Source: an uncultured delta proteobacterium
Lineage (GTDB): Bacteria > Desulfobacterota > Desulfobulbia > Desulfobulbales > Desulfocapsaceae
Direction: 5' to 3'
Assembly: GCA_903875445.1 (NCBI GenBank)
Contig: CAIQWD010000113.1
Span: 62,001-126,000, forward strand
Length of the DNA stretch: 64,000 bases
The position numbers and the translations under genes were made by a program. The first letter of the stretch is position 1; each line of letters starts with the position of its first letter. Positions 46,331 through 56,766 of the stretch are shown here, one piece after another. The notes under the pieces are model-generated. The model did not search any database. It was not told where the DNA came from and saw nothing but the letters and a program-made list of their open reading frames with translations.

Positions 46331-46945
46331 ATGACAAAGACTATCGATGCCCGGGGGCTTGCCTGCCCGGCGCCGGTCCTGATGGTCAAGGATCTTGTGG
46401 AAAAGGACAATCCCGGCGAATTGACCGTTATGGTCGACAACGATGCATCGCGGGAGAATGTGACTCGTTTTCTCACGACCAGAAATTACCTGGTTAAGGC
46501 GGACCGGCAAAACGGAGGATTCCTCCTCCTTGCCCGGCACAAGGACGGTGGTGAACAACCGACCGAGGCTCCCATGCCGGAACTTGTTTCCTGCATCGGT
46601 GTCCGGTCGAAAATTGTCGTTCTGGTGACGAGTGCGCAACTCGGACGTGGCGACGATCGCCTGGGCGACAAACTCATGGCCAATTATCTGAAAACTCTTA
46701 AAGAGATGGGTAATGATCTTTGGCAGCTCATCTTCGTCAACAGCGGGGTACAACTGACCATCGATTCGTCCCCGGTCTTGGCGGAGTTGCAAGAGTATGA
46801 AAAAAACGGGGTGATCATCCTCGCTTGTGGAACCTGTCTTGAGCATTTCCACCTGACTGATTGTAAAAAAGTCGGCGCCACCACCAATATGCTCGATATC
46901 GTCACTGCCATGCAATTGGCCGATAAAGTGCTCACCATCGGCTGA
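46331..46945 (+). CDS. yedF: YedF-like sulfurtransferase (TusA domain plus DsrE-like domain)
   Basis: This ~204-aa protein has an N-terminal TusA/SirA domain with IDARGLACPAPVL (intact CPxP) and a C-terminal DsrE-like domain ending VIILACGTCLEHFHL. This architecture is the selenium-metabolism-linked YedF family, usually found beside selD. GGAGG sits nine bases before the ATG at 46331; a GTG at 46325 is possible. It overlaps or touches selD. It may deliver sulfur or selenium in selenophosphate supply. Confidence 0.9.
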   Translation: MTKTIDARGLACPAPVLMVKDLVEKDNPGELTVMVDNDASRENVTRFLTTRNYLVKADRQNGGFLLLARHKDGGEQPTEAPMPELVSCIGVRSKIVVLVTSAQLGRGDDRLGDKLMANYLKTLKEMGNDLWQLIFVNSGVQLTIDSSPVLAELQEYEKNGVIILACGTCLEHFHLTDCKKVGATTNMLDIVTAMQLADKVLTIG

Positions 46946-47031
46946 ACCGGCCAGCCATTGATTGGAAAAAAGACATGAAAGCAGATAACTCAACGTAGGT
47001 AAAGAGAAATTTTAGCAAAAAGGAAAGTACC

Positions 47032-47373
47032 ATGCTGGACGTAACTGCGCAGGCAAATGAAAAACTGGTTGGATATATGAAGGACAATAATATTACCTCC
47101 GCCCTCAGAGTGATGTTGATGCAGGGCGGCTGTTCCGGCCCTGCTTTGGGCCTTGCTCTGGACGAAGAAAAACCGCTTGATGAGCTGTTTCAGCGGCAGG
47201 AGTTGACGATTCTCATCGAAAAAAATCTGTTGCAACAATGCGGCGATATCACCATCGATTATCTCGATGCCGGCAGTCGTTCCGGCTTCAACATCAGTTG
47301 TTCGAATCCTCTTCCCGGTGCCGGCAGCGGTTGCAGTTCAGGCTCCTGTGGATCCGGTGGTTGCGGCTGCTGA
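47032..47373 (+). CDS. HesB/IscA-like protein with Cys/Gly/Ser tail
   Basis: This 113-aa protein has a HesB/IscA-like fold with VMLMQGGCSGPALGL and ISCSNP (cysteines at the usual first and last ligand positions), then a C-terminal tail rich in Gly, Ser and Cys ending GSGGCGC. AAGGA precedes the start. It lies 86 bases after yedF, and HesB-like proteins of this form are known neighbours of selenium genes, some being selenoproteins. This copy has Cys throughout. Confidence 0.82.
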   Translation: MLDVTAQANEKLVGYMKDNNITSALRVMLMQGGCSGPALGLALDEEKPLDELFQRQELTILIEKNLLQQCGDITIDYLDAGSRSGFNISCSNPLPGAGSGCSSGSCGSGGCGC

Positions 47374-47396
47374 GGGTAAGCAATGGAATAATGAAC

Positions 47397-47428
47397 AAGG
47401 AAGCAGCAGCTGTACCTGCTGTTTCCTT
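47397..47428. terminator. Hairpin between the converging HesB-like and arnT genes
   Basis: AAGGAAGCAGCAG (47397-47409) pairs with CTGCTGTTTCCTT (47416-47428) over 13 positions with one G-T pair and a six-base loop. It lies between convergent genes and probably marks the end of both transcripts. Its T-run is weak, so confidence is moderate. Confidence 0.6.
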
Positions 47429-49098
47429 TAGTAGTGCAGCAGGAAAAAACCCTGGCTGCCGCTCGAATCAGTGGAAACCGGAGGTGGCAGTATACTCTGC
47501 CATCGTTCATATTCCTTAGAATCGGCGACCAGAACCACCTGACCGGGATAATTCCGGATAAGTTCAGCGGCATCCGCAGGGCTCAGTAACTTTCGGGCAT
47601 TGTCATGGTAATCCAGGCCGTACTGCAACTCACCTGCCCGTTCTATCAAATAAACATCCTGTCGCTTTAAGTACCAGCATACGGCAACTGCAACCTGTTC
47701 ACTTGCGAGGACATATGTTTGTGGAGTGATGCCCTGCGCGTGACGTGCAAGAAGCGTCCCGGGGGCTTTTTGCTGCACGGTAAGAGTTGGCAAGGTGAAC
47801 TGCGCAATGCAAAACAAAAATGCGAAGGAAACAGCAATGAACAGTATTTTATGGAGGAGCTTACCGGCTCGAAAAGCAACAAGCAGAAAGAAACCAGTAG
47901 TTAAAAAGCCGCCACCTAACAGCAACCACTCATGAAGATGGCTGAAAACCGGCACTTGGTCGACAGGCCAAAAAAAATAACATCCTACCAGCGCAAGCAG
48001 TGCAGTCCCAGCAACCAGGCCGGCTGCAACAATACTCTGTTGCAGATAATTCTTAATTTTTTCATTGCCTAGCAGGTAGTCGATACCCATGGCAAAAAGA
48101 ATGGCCAAAGGCGGAAAACAGGGAAGGATATAGGTGATCAGTTTTCCCTTGGCTATCGAAAAGAAAACAAAGGGAAAGAGAAACCAACACAGGCAAAAAA
48201 CCAGCAATCGAAATTCTGCGACACCCACCCAGGATTTTTTGCATAAGCCGATAATGGCTGCAGGGAGCATGAAGGTCCAGGGCAGGAACATTGCCGGCAG
48301 TACGGCGGCAAAAATCCAAAAAGGATGCCGGTGTTGGGCCGATTCTGAAAAGAAGCGTTGAACATGTTCAATCCAGAAAAAATAATGCCAGAAATCGGGC
48401 TCCCGAAGATAGATAAGTATCGCCCACGGCAGGCTTACCGCAAGGGCTCCGACAACGGGCAGCCAAAGCATCCGCCCAATATCCCACCAACGCCGTTGCA
48501 AGATCAGGTAAGGGCCTGCCACTACAACAGGTACTGCAAAAGCGAGAAACCCTTTGGTGAGAAAAGCACAGCCTGCCATGGCTCCTGCCAAGAGTAACTG
48601 AGTGCGTTCCCCACGAGAGCCGGGCAGCGACTCTGTTGCCAGCATAAAAAAGATCAGGGTGGCGGCAAGAAAGAGGGACAGAGGCGGGTCAAGAACCGCA
48701 AAGGTGCCGATACCCGCCACTGCGAGTGAGCTGAGATACACCAGTACTGCAAGATAGGGAAGCCGGCAATCATTGCGGTGATAAAAACGGCGACAAAGAA
48801 AAAAAATGAGCAGTGCGGTAAGTCCGGTTGACAGGGCTTGGGCAAAGCGCACCGCAAAATTATTCTCACCAAAAAGTGATAAGGAAAGAGCCGTCAGCCA
48901 ATAGCCCATGACCGGTTTTTCAAAATAGCGCAACCCGTTGATCCGAGGGACAATCCAATCCCCCGTTACAACCATTTCCCTCGGTACTTCGGCATAGCGT
49001 GTCTCATCGGGAATAATGAGCGGTCTTTCGGCCAAGGGCAATAAGTAAAGAACAGCAAAAAGAGCAAGGAGGAAAGCTGAAAATATCTTGTGGGTCAT
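47428..49098 (-). CDS. arnT: ArnT-like lipid A 4-amino-4-deoxyarabinose transferase
   Basis: This 556-aa inner-membrane GT83 protein begins with a membrane segment and the catalytic region IIPDETRYAEVPREM, RYFEKPVMGYW and about a dozen membrane helices, then a soluble C-terminal domain. It moves L-Ara4N from undecaprenyl phosphate to lipid A on the periplasmic side. It is last in arnBCADT, ten bases after arnD. Lipid A modification with Ara4N lowers binding of cationic peptides. Confidence 0.9.
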   Translation of the reverse strand: MTHKIFSAFLLALFAVLYLLPLAERPLIIPDETRYAEVPREMVVTGDWIVPRINGLRYFEKPVMGYWLTALSLSLFGENNFAVRFAQALSTGLTALLIFFLCRRFYHRNDCRLPYLAVLVYLSSLAVAGIGTFAVLDPPLSLFLAATLIFFMLATESLPGSRGERTQLLLAGAMAGCAFLTKGFLAFAVPVVVAGPYLILQRRWWDIGRMLWLPVVGALAVSLPWAILIYLREPDFWHYFFWIEHVQRFFSESAQHRHPFWIFAAVLPAMFLPWTFMLPAAIIGLCKKSWVGVAEFRLLVFCLCWFLFPFVFFSIAKGKLITYILPCFPPLAILFAMGIDYLLGNEKIKNYLQQSIVAAGLVAGTALLALVGCYFFWPVDQVPVFSHLHEWLLLGGGFLTTGFFLLVAFRAGKLLHKILFIAVSFAFLFCIAQFTLPTLTVQQKAPGTLLARHAQGITPQTYVLASEQVAVAVCWYLKRQDVYLIERAGELQYGLDYHDNARKLLSPADAAELIRNYPGQVVLVADSKEYERWQSILPPPVSTDSSGSQGFFLLHY

Positions 49099-49108
49099 CG
49101 ACGTTGCC

Positions 49109-50011
49109 TTATGCGCCTTCCTGAGTAGAAATCCAGCCATCCCGACCCTCGGCAGTTCTCTGTAACATCGGCGATGATCCGAATGATTGTGCCAACTCAA
49201 GCAACTCCTTGAGGGGCAGAAACCGGATGCCGCGTTTCTCGGCCATTGACAGAAAATCTTCAAAGAGGGCCGCACAGCTCAAGCCTTCGGCTTCCGCATG
49301 GATGGTTAAAACGTTCAGGCGATCGGCTCTGAAAAGAGACAATAAATGGCTATTGTAGTTGGCTTTGGTAATTCCATTTCGGCCGATCAGCTCGTCATAG
49401 GTGGGTAATGTCGTTGGGATCTGCGGGTGGGTGAGCTTTCTGCCATGGATTTCAGGGAAAAAAATGGAATTCCCCCGACAATCGGAATTATAGAGAAAAC
49501 CAAGAGACTCTTTGGCAAGCAGAGCGTTCTCGCTGCAGCGCCAGCCTGGTGCCGCCGAAGAGGAAACCGGCATGCCGATAATCCCTTCCAGCATTGCCTT
49601 GCCTTTTTGCAATTCCGAGCCTATGCGCTGTGCAGCCATTGTCTCTATTTTTTTCTGCCAGAGGTGATGGTCCCAGGCATGCAAACCTATCTCATGGCCG
49701 GCTTCAGCGGTGCGCCTGATGATATCGGCGCAGGACCGACCGATAACCGGTCCCGGCCACAGCGTACCGCGCAAGATTATATCCCAGCCATAGAGGCTTG
49801 CCGCTCCGCTGCGCAGCATTTTCAGCAAAAAGGTTGGTCGCAGGAGGCGCCAGAGGTGACGCCCCATATTATCGGGACCAACCGAAAAAAAGAAAGTTGC
49901 TTTGATCTTATGTCTTGCCAGGGTGTCCACTAAGTTGGGAACACCCCGTTGCGTGCCGCGCAAGGTATCGATATCGACGCGCAGCCCTGTTGTGCATCCT
50001 ACTTCGCACAT
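49109..50011 (-). CDS. arnD: ArnD-like polysaccharide deacetylase
   Basis: This 300-aa NodB-type deacetylase has [10 protein letters not shown] (metal-binding Asp), [14 protein letters not shown], the H-x3-H motif in [13 protein letters not shown], and a late LTIHAEAEG. It removes the formyl group from undecaprenyl-phosphate-L-Ara4-formyl-N. The start overlaps the arnA end by 13 bases. Confidence 0.93.
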   Translation of the reverse strand: MCEVGCTTGLRVDIDTLRGTQRGVPNLVDTLARHKIKATFFFSVGPDNMGRHLWRLLRPTFLLKMLRSGAASLYGWDIILRGTLWPGPVIGRSCADIIRRTAEAGHEIGLHAWDHHLWQKKIETMAAQRIGSELQKGKAMLEGIIGMPVSSSAAPGWRCSENALLAKESLGFLYNSDCRGNSIFFPEIHGRKLTHPQIPTTLPTYDELIGRNGITKANYNSHLLSLFRADRLNVLTIHAEAEGLSCAALFEDFLSMAEKRGIRFLPLKELLELAQSFGSSPMLQRTAEGRDGWISTQEGA

Positions 50012-51993
50012 TTTTCCGTGGCCCCAAGCGCCTGTTTCAAGAAATAATCAAGGGTTTCCTCAACGGACTGACCAAGAGATATCTGCGGTTGCCAATCCAA
50101 CAAGCGTTTTGCCAGGCGAATCGACGGTCGGCGGTGTTGCACATCTTCATAGCCCGGACCGTAGAATTCACGGCTTTCGACCGATTGAATTCCCGCAAGG
50201 GGTGGAAATTCGCGGCGCAAGGGGTGTTCTTCAAATTTTGCGGTTAAGAGATGGGCAAGCTCACTGATACTTGCTTCATTGTCGGGGTTCCCGATGTTAA
50301 AAATCTTGCTGTCACAGCAGCGATCCTTGTTCTCAATGATTTTAAACAAACACTCGATGCCGTCTTTCACGTCGGTGAAGCATCTTTTTTGCTTGCCGCC
50401 ATCCACTAGTTTGATAGGGGTTCCTTCAACCAAATTCAAGATGAGTTTGGTAATAACCCGGGAGCTGCCGATTCTCGCCGATTCCAGATTGTCGAGCCGC
50501 GGCCCCACCCAGTTGAAAGGCCGAATCAAGGTAAACTGCAAGCCCTGGGTTGCCCCGTAGGCCCAGATGACTCGGTCAAGAAGCTGTTTACTGCAGGAGT
50601 AAATCCACCGCTGTTTATGAATGGGACCCAGCACCAGCTTGGAGTGCTCTTCGTCGAATTCATCCTCTTGGCACATCCCGTACACTTCCGATGTCGAGGG
50701 AAAGATGATGCGCTTGCCGTATTTGGCGCAGTAGCGGACGATGCGGAGATTTTCCTCGAAATCAAGTTCAAAAACCCGGAGCGGATTGCGCACGTATTCG
50801 GCGGGGGTGGCAATGGCGACAAGGGGCAGGATGATATCACATTTACGTACATGGTATTCGATCCACTCCCGGTGAATGGAGATATCGCCCTCACTGAAAT
50901 GAAAGCCCGGCGTCCCGAGTAAACGGCCGATGGAATTACTGCTGAGATCCATGGCATGCACTTCATAGTGACCGCTGTCAAGCAAACGCTCGCTCAAATG
51001 GTTGCCGATGAAGCCATCGGCCCCCAGGATGAGGACATGCTTTTTTCTTTTTTGTTCAAAGGACTGTGATCTTTTCTTGCCCAAACGCATACCTGCGGCC
51101 AGACCGAGTTCGTCGACCAACTGGTTGCCGCTCATGAACAGGCCATTCTCGGTTTGTCCGGCATGTACCCTGACGCTTCCTTGGTTGCAACTAATGATCA
51201 AGGGGTTAGTGGAAATAATGGTCCCGGGTTGTTGGTCCGGATAGTCCTCGCCAAGGCTCACAGACCAGAATAAAACTTTCTGATCACCAAGATAGCTAAA
51301 GGCCCCGGGATACGGTCTGGTTACGGCACGAACCAGGTTGTAGATGCGCTCGCTGCTCTCTTGCCAGTCTATTTCTCCATCGGCAGGCTTTCGTCCGCCA
51401 AAATAAGAGGCGAGAGCTTGGTCCTGAACAGTGCCGGAAAAATTACCGGCCAAGAGAGCAGGAAGAGCTTCACTGAGGAGACGCTCCGCCGCCGTTGTCA
51501 GTTTCTTGTGCAGGGTCAGAGCGGTGTCTTGAGAAGAGATGGCAATTCGTTGCCGGCTGATAATATCGCCGTTGTCTGGTTGGGGAGTCATACGGTGCAA
51601 GGTAACTCCCGTTTCCTTTTCGCCATTGACCAACACCCAGTTGACCGGACAGCGACCACGATATTTCGGCAGAAGGGAACCATGCAGGTTGAAACAGCCA
51701 TTTTTCGGGATACCGAGAATATCTTTCCCGACCATGGCGCGATAATAAAAAGAAAATAGAATATCCGGCGAAAATTCACGGATTCGTTCAACCCAAAGAG
51801 GATGATTGATATTCCCCGGTGCAAAAACAGGGATATCATGTTCTGCCGCCAGTTGCTCAACGGAATCGAACCACACGTTTTCGCCGGGGTCATCTTTATG
51901 GGTAAAAATCGCTTGGATGGTAAATCCATGGTCGAGTAACGCCTTTACACCTGCACAGCCTATATTGTGATAGGCAAGGACGACTGCTTTCAT
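49999..51993 (-). CDS. arnA: Bifunctional UDP-Ara4N formyltransferase / UDP-GlcA decarboxylase
   Basis: This 664-aa two-domain protein has an N-terminal formyltransferase domain (about 1-300, with [18 protein letters not shown] and the GVTLHRM segment) and a C-terminal SDR decarboxylase domain (about 320-660, with [10 protein letters not shown] and the PSTSEVYGM...YSCSKQ catalytic set). Length matches ArnA. The start at 51993 is [12 protein letters not shown]. The gene follows arnC by four bases. Confidence 0.95.
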   Translation of the reverse strand: MKAVVLAYHNIGCAGVKALLDHGFTIQAIFTHKDDPGENVWFDSVEQLAAEHDIPVFAPGNINHPLWVERIREFSPDILFSFYYRAMVGKDILGIPKNGCFNLHGSLLPKYRGRCPVNWVLVNGEKETGVTLHRMTPQPDNGDIISRQRIAISSQDTALTLHKKLTTAAERLLSEALPALLAGNFSGTVQDQALASYFGGRKPADGEIDWQESSERIYNLVRAVTRPYPGAFSYLGDQKVLFWSVSLGEDYPDQQPGTIISTNPLIISCNQGSVRVHAGQTENGLFMSGNQLVDELGLAAGMRLGKKRSQSFEQKRKKHVLILGADGFIGNHLSERLLDSGHYEVHAMDLSSNSIGRLLGTPGFHFSEGDISIHREWIEYHVRKCDIILPLVAIATPAEYVRNPLRVFELDFEENLRIVRYCAKYGKRIIFPSTSEVYGMCQEDEFDEEHSKLVLGPIHKQRWIYSCSKQLLDRVIWAYGATQGLQFTLIRPFNWVGPRLDNLESARIGSSRVITKLILNLVEGTPIKLVDGGKQKRCFTDVKDGIECLFKIIENKDRCCDSKIFNIGNPDNEASISELAHLLTAKFEEHPLRREFPPLAGIQSVESREFYGPGYEDVQHRRPSIRLAKRLLDWQPQISLGQSVEETLDYFLKQALGATEKCAK

Positions 51994-51997
51994 TATG

Positions 51998-53014
51998 TTA
52001 TTCCCGAATAAGTGAATGAGTTTCTGTTGAAGGCCGCGCAGTTTCAAGAGATGTAACGGACCCATCCTTCTCTTCCCCGGTCACGACTTGACTTACAAAA
52101 TAACTAGGTCTGTCGCGGACATCCTGGTAAATACGGCCGATATACTCACCGAGCAGGCCAAGCCCGATGAACTGAGCACCAATAAACACAAAAAGTACTG
52201 CAAATAAAGTAAAAACACCCTGCGCCGCCCAAACTGAGCCCATATAAAAACGCATGACCAGCAAAAAGACGCCAAAGGCCATGCCGCAGAGCGCCACAAT
52301 CGTACCTAAAAACGAAAGCAGTCGGAGAGGAAAGGTTGACATGGACGTCAACAGATCAAACTGCAAGGAAATCAGTTTTAACAGGGAATACTTGGAGTCC
52401 CCCTGCAGGCGGGGGTCATGCGCCACCGAGATCTCGATGGTTTTTCCGGCAAAGCTGTTGGCGAGAATCGGAATAAAAGTGGAGTGTTCCCGGCACTGGA
52501 GAATCGCCTCTATTATCGGCCGACGATAGGCTCGCAGCATACATCCATAGTCGTGCATCATCACGCCGGTGGTTCGCCGAACCACATAGTTTATCAGGCT
52601 GGAAGCGAATTTTCTAAACCAACTGTCACGCCGACTGGTGCGAATAGTGCCGACAACATCAAAGCCTTTACGCATCTCTTCCAGGAGTTTTGGTATTTCT
52701 TCGGGCGGATTCTGCAGGTCGGCATCGAGGGTGACGACAATGTCCCCGCAACTTTGTGCCAGACCGGCCATTACCGCCGCGTGTTGACCATAATTGCGAT
52801 TCAGGATAACCCCGATCACCTCCCGGCCATAGGTTTTTGCGGCCTGGCTAATCATCGCATCCGAGCCATCGCTGCTGCCGTCGTCCACCAGGATAATTTC
52901 AAACGATCCGCCATGGTTCCTGCAAACCAGAAGACAGCGTCGGATGAGTTCGCCGAGGTTATCCGCTTCATTGAATACCGGGATGACCAGAGAAAAATCG
53001 ACTTTTTCTTTCAT
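51998..53014 (-). CDS. arnC: Undecaprenyl-phosphate Ara4FN transferase
   Basis: This 338-aa GT2 membrane glycosyltransferase has [33 protein letters not shown] and [10 protein letters not shown] motifs, then two membrane helices (about 230-300). It attaches Ara4-formyl-N to undecaprenyl phosphate. The start at 53014 has GGAGG upstream and overlaps the arnB stop by four bases. Confidence 0.94.
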   Translation of the reverse strand: MKEKVDFSLVIPVFNEADNLGELIRRCLLVCRNHGGSFEIILVDDGSSDGSDAMISQAAKTYGREVIGVILNRNYGQHAAVMAGLAQSCGDIVVTLDADLQNPPEEIPKLLEEMRKGFDVVGTIRTSRRDSWFRKFASSLINYVVRRTTGVMMHDYGCMLRAYRRPIIEAILQCREHSTFIPILANSFAGKTIEISVAHDPRLQGDSKYSLLKLISLQFDLLTSMSTFPLRLLSFLGTIVALCGMAFGVFLLVMRFYMGSVWAAQGVFTLFAVLFVFIGAQFIGLGLLGEYIGRIYQDVRDRPSYFVSQVVTGEEKDGSVTSLETARPSTETHSLIRE

Positions 53015-54162
53015 GAACAGAGAACCTCCTTGATGGCGGCTACCACACTCAGGACGTCGTCTATGGTCATATCGGGGAACAGAGGGAGGGAAAAGATGCG
53101 GTCGGAATTCCACTCGGTGGCCGGGAGCATCCCCGGCTTAAGCGGCATAGTTTTCCGATAGTATTGTTGCGTATGCACAGCACGAAAATGGAGTCCGGTG
53201 CCGATATTACGTTTTTTCAGTTCTTCCATGAACTGATCGCGGGTAAGCGCAGTCCGCTCGGTATCGAGACGCACCACAAACAGATTCCAGGCATGGCGGC
53301 TTGTCACGGCAGGTACCCGCAATGGCAATATCTCCTCCACATCTGCCAAAAGTTCCAAGTACTGCTCGGCAAGCACGGTTCTTTTGGCGATGAATTCCGG
53401 CAGGCGCTGAAGTTGCCCCAGGCCGAGAACGGCGGAAATATCCATCATATTGTATTTGAAGCCCGGTTCCAAGACTTCGGCCTGGGGACTTCTACCCTGT
53501 TGGCGACGATCGTGGGCATCTACACCCAAGCCATGGAACTTGAGGCTTCTTATTGTCCGCAACAGCGCCTCGTTATCGGAACTTACTATGCCACCTTCAC
53601 CGGTGGTAATATTTTTAATCGGATGGAAGGAAAAGATCGCCGTCCCCCGGCGCCCTGTTTCCTCGCCATTGTACTCTGTGCCGACGGCATGCGCTGCATC
53701 TTCAACCAAGGCAATCGCCCGCGCGGCGGCGAGGGTACGAATCGGCGCCATATCGACGGCAGCACCGGCAAAATGTACCGGAATGATGAGCTTTGTACGT
53801 TCGGTAATGAGGGGTTCAATAAGGTCGGCGCCGGTCATAAGGGTATCTTTATCGATATCGACAAAGACCGGTGTTGCCCCCATGCGAACAATCATATTGA
53901 CCGTGGAAACCCAGGTCATCGAAGGGGTAATGACTTCGTCTCCTGGGCCGATATTCAGGGCCATGAGGGCGAGGTGCATGCCGGCAGTCGCCGAAGACAG
54001 TGCAACCGCCCCGCCACAACCACAGTAACTACAGAAATCCTCTTCAAATTGGGCAGTCTTTGGCCCGGTCGTAATCCAACCGCTGCGAAGAACCTCACCC
54101 ACCGCAAGGATTTCGCTTTCGCTGATAGATGGCCTGGAAAAGGGAAGAAATTCCTTCCGCAT
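53011..54162 (-). CDS. arnB: UDP-Ara4O aminotransferase
   Basis: This 383-aa PLP-dependent DegT/DnrJ/EryC1 aminotransferase has SSATAGMHLAL, the VEDAAHAVGTEYNG segment and the PLP-lysine in FSFHPIKNITTGEGG. The start at 54162 has AGGAG upstream. It opens arnBCADT. No arnE/arnF flippase genes follow in the window. Confidence 0.95.
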   Translation of the reverse strand: MRKEFLPFSRPSISESEILAVGEVLRSGWITTGPKTAQFEEDFCSYCGCGGAVALSSATAGMHLALMALNIGPGDEVITPSMTWVSTVNMIVRMGATPVFVDIDKDTLMTGADLIEPLITERTKLIIPVHFAGAAVDMAPIRTLAAARAIALVEDAAHAVGTEYNGEETGRRGTAIFSFHPIKNITTGEGGIVSSDNEALLRTIRSLKFHGLGVDAHDRRQQGRSPQAEVLEPGFKYNMMDISAVLGLGQLQRLPEFIAKRTVLAEQYLELLADVEEILPLRVPAVTSRHAWNLFVVRLDTERTALTRDQFMEELKKRNIGTGLHFRAVHTQQYYRKTMPLKPGMLPATEWNSDRIFSLPLFPDMTIDDVLSVVAAIKEVLCS

Positions 54163-54204
54163 ATGTGCTCCTTTTTTGTTCAATTCAACTCAACTTTCGT
54201 CTCT

Positions 54205-56757
54205 TTATACCATAGCCTTAAGAAAGTTACTGCGTCGTTTATACAGCTCGAAGCCGGTAATACTCAGGAAGCCGCAGGCAACACAGATGCCGATTTCTAA
54301 GGGGTCTGCCGGGCTGAAAAGAAACACCTCCCGGAGAAAGGGGACATTCAGGACTAATGCCAAAAACACTAGCGCGCCGCCCACCACCCATTTTACGGTT
54401 GGGTTGGGGGAAGCCAGGATCTGAAAAATATTGCGTGTCCACGACCGGTTGGAGAGGATGACGGCAATGTTTGCGGAGATCAGGGTAATAAAAGCAAAGG
54501 TTCTGACCTCATTTGTTGCATACCCAAGGTACAGGCCGACACCGTATACAGCCAAAACTATTATCAGGACACTCACTCCTTGCAGACAGCTGAAAAGAAT
54601 CTTCCGCCCGCCAAAAAAAGGTTCATCAATTTTGGCCGGTGGCCTGTGCATCACCTCGGCCTCGGCCTTTTCCGCCTCAAAAATTATGGAACATGCCGGA
54701 TCTATAATTAATTCCAGAAAGACGATATGGACAGGTAAGAGAATGAGAGGCAGGTTGGAGAAAAATATCGGGATGAGGGAAAGACCTGCAATGGGTACAT
54801 GGATGGCAAAGATGTATCCCAAGGCCTTTTGCAGATTATCGAAAATCCGCCGCCCCATACGAATAGCGCCGACGATGGAGGCAAAATTATCATCCATAAG
54901 CACCAGCGCCGAGGCCTCGCGGGCTACGTCGGTACCTTTCTCGCCCATGGCAATGCCGATATGCGCCGCCTTGAGGGCCGGGGCATCGTTGACTCCGTCA
55001 CCGGTCATGGCAACGATTTCCCCGTTTTTCTTCAAGGCGTTGACGATTTTCAGTTTCTGCTCGGGCACCACTCGGGCAAAGACGTTGATGTCGCGGATTC
55101 TCCCGCACAGTTCCTCCTCGGCCATGGTTTGCAGTTCCTGGCCGGTGATGCAGGCGTGCGGGTTTTTCAGGCCGATCTCCCCGGCAATATTCATCGCCGT
55201 CACCGGATAATCGCCGGTTATCATGATGACTCTGATGCCGGCCCGGTAACATTCGGCCACCGCCTCCGGCACATTTTTGCGGATGGGGTCGGACAAGCCG
55301 ATCAAGCCGATGAACTCGAAGTCGAAATCGTGCTGTAGAGCGGGCAGGGAGCTGGCCGCAATCTTTGCCCGGCCGACTCCCAGGACCCGTAAGCCTTTGG
55401 CCGCCAGAGCCTCGACGGCAATGCCCAAGGTTTTCTGTTTCTCGGCATCCAGATGACACAGATCGAAAATTGCCTCCGGGGCACCTTTCACGGCAATTGT
55501 CCGGGTATCCGTTCCCGTCTGCCGAAATACCCTCGACATGGCCAGCAGGTCCCCCGACAAGGGGTATTCCTTTAACATCTGCCAATCGCTATGAATATGC
55601 TCGGTCCCCTGCAGGTACAGTTCGCTCATCTGCAGAATGGCCTTTTCCATGGGATCAAAGGGATTGGTTTGGCTGGAGAGCATGCCGTATTCGATAATCT
55701 CGTGAAACTTCTCGGGGAAATGCTGAGCGCCCGCCAGGGAGAAAAAGTCCGAGCCGTTATACAACCAGGCAACAGTCATTTTATTTTGGGTAAGGGTGCC
55801 GGTTTTGTCAGAGCAGAGGACGGTAGCCGAACCGAGGGTTTCAATAGCGGCGGGTTTTCTCGTCAAAACGCTCCGTTTCGACATACGCCAGGCCCCGAGG
55901 GCGAGAAAGACGGTAAGGACCACCGGGAATTCCTCGGGCAGCATGGCCATCGCCAGGGTAATTCCGGCAAGGAAGCCCTGGAGTAATCCGCCTCTTGAAA
56001 TGGTATAGACCACCACCACCAGCACACAAAGGAGCGCGCCGATAATGGCCAGCTTTTTTATCAGCGCAGCCATTTCCCGCTTCAGCTTGGTTTCTTCCTC
56101 GGTAACCGACTCAAGGGCCTTGCCGATTTTGCCGATCTCCGTATTGAGACCGGTGGCAGTTACTTTGGCCATGCCGTTGCCCTGGACGATCAACGACCCG
56201 GAGTAGACAAACGGCAGGTCGTCGCCACCCGGATGGATCTTCTCCATGGCATTGTCCCACTCGGTTTTGCGAACCGGCACCGATTCGCCGGTGAGGAGAG
56301 ACTCGTCGGCCAGGAGATTGACGGAGCGCAGTACCGTTGCGTCGGCGGGCACCCGGTCGCCCTCCTGGAGGATAAGGATATCGTCCCTTACCACCTCCCG
56401 ACCGGCAATTCTCGTTTCTTTGCCATCGCGAATTACCAGGGCGCGGGGGCTGGCAAGATCCTTCAGGGCATCGAGGGCCTTCTCGGTCTTTTTTTCCTGA
56501 TACAGCTCAATCCCCATAATGACGAAGACAAATCCGAGCAGCATCAAGCCTTCATGCACATCGCCGAGGAAGAGGTATAGGGTGCCGCAGGCCACCAGCA
56601 GCAGGAACATCGGTTCCCTGGCTACCCCCAAAGCGATCAGGAGGAAATTCTTCGGTTTCGAGGAAGGCAACTCATTATAGCCTTCTTTCTTAATCTTTTC
56701 ATCTACTTGCGCTGGCGACAGGCCCTGCGGCGGATCAGATTGTCCAAGGTTTTTCAT
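54205..56757 (-). CDS. P2-type cation-transporting ATPase (PacL/PMR-like)
   Basis: This 850-aa membrane ATPase has the N-terminal cation-ATPase domain, an LTGESVPV actuator motif, the PEEFPVVLTVFLALG membrane motif, CSDKTGTLTQNKM phosphorylation site, GDGVNDAPALKAAHIGIAMG and about ten membrane segments. The PEEFP form in TM4 fits Ca2+/Mn2+-type pumps. The gene is downstream of mgtA and the EIIA-like gene on the same strand, nine bases after the latter. Confidence 0.9.
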   Translation of the reverse strand: MKNLGQSDPPQGLSPAQVDEKIKKEGYNELPSSKPKNFLLIALGVAREPMFLLLVACGTLYLFLGDVHEGLMLLGFVFVIMGIELYQEKKTEKALDALKDLASPRALVIRDGKETRIAGREVVRDDILILQEGDRVPADATVLRSVNLLADESLLTGESVPVRKTEWDNAMEKIHPGGDDLPFVYSGSLIVQGNGMAKVTATGLNTEIGKIGKALESVTEEETKLKREMAALIKKLAIIGALLCVLVVVVYTISRGGLLQGFLAGITLAMAMLPEEFPVVLTVFLALGAWRMSKRSVLTRKPAAIETLGSATVLCSDKTGTLTQNKMTVAWLYNGSDFFSLAGAQHFPEKFHEIIEYGMLSSQTNPFDPMEKAILQMSELYLQGTEHIHSDWQMLKEYPLSGDLLAMSRVFRQTGTDTRTIAVKGAPEAIFDLCHLDAEKQKTLGIAVEALAAKGLRVLGVGRAKIAASSLPALQHDFDFEFIGLIGLSDPIRKNVPEAVAECYRAGIRVIMITGDYPVTAMNIAGEIGLKNPHACITGQELQTMAEEELCGRIRDINVFARVVPEQKLKIVNALKKNGEIVAMTGDGVNDAPALKAAHIGIAMGEKGTDVAREASALVLMDDNFASIVGAIRMGRRIFDNLQKALGYIFAIHVPIAGLSLIPIFFSNLPLILLPVHIVFLELIIDPACSIIFEAEKAEAEVMHRPPAKIDEPFFGGRKILFSCLQGVSVLIIVLAVYGVGLYLGYATNEVRTFAFITLISANIAVILSNRSWTRNIFQILASPNPTVKWVVGGALVFLALVLNVPFLREVFLFSPADPLEIGICVACGFLSITGFELYKRRSNFLKAMV

Positions 56758-56766
56758 AGAAGGATC

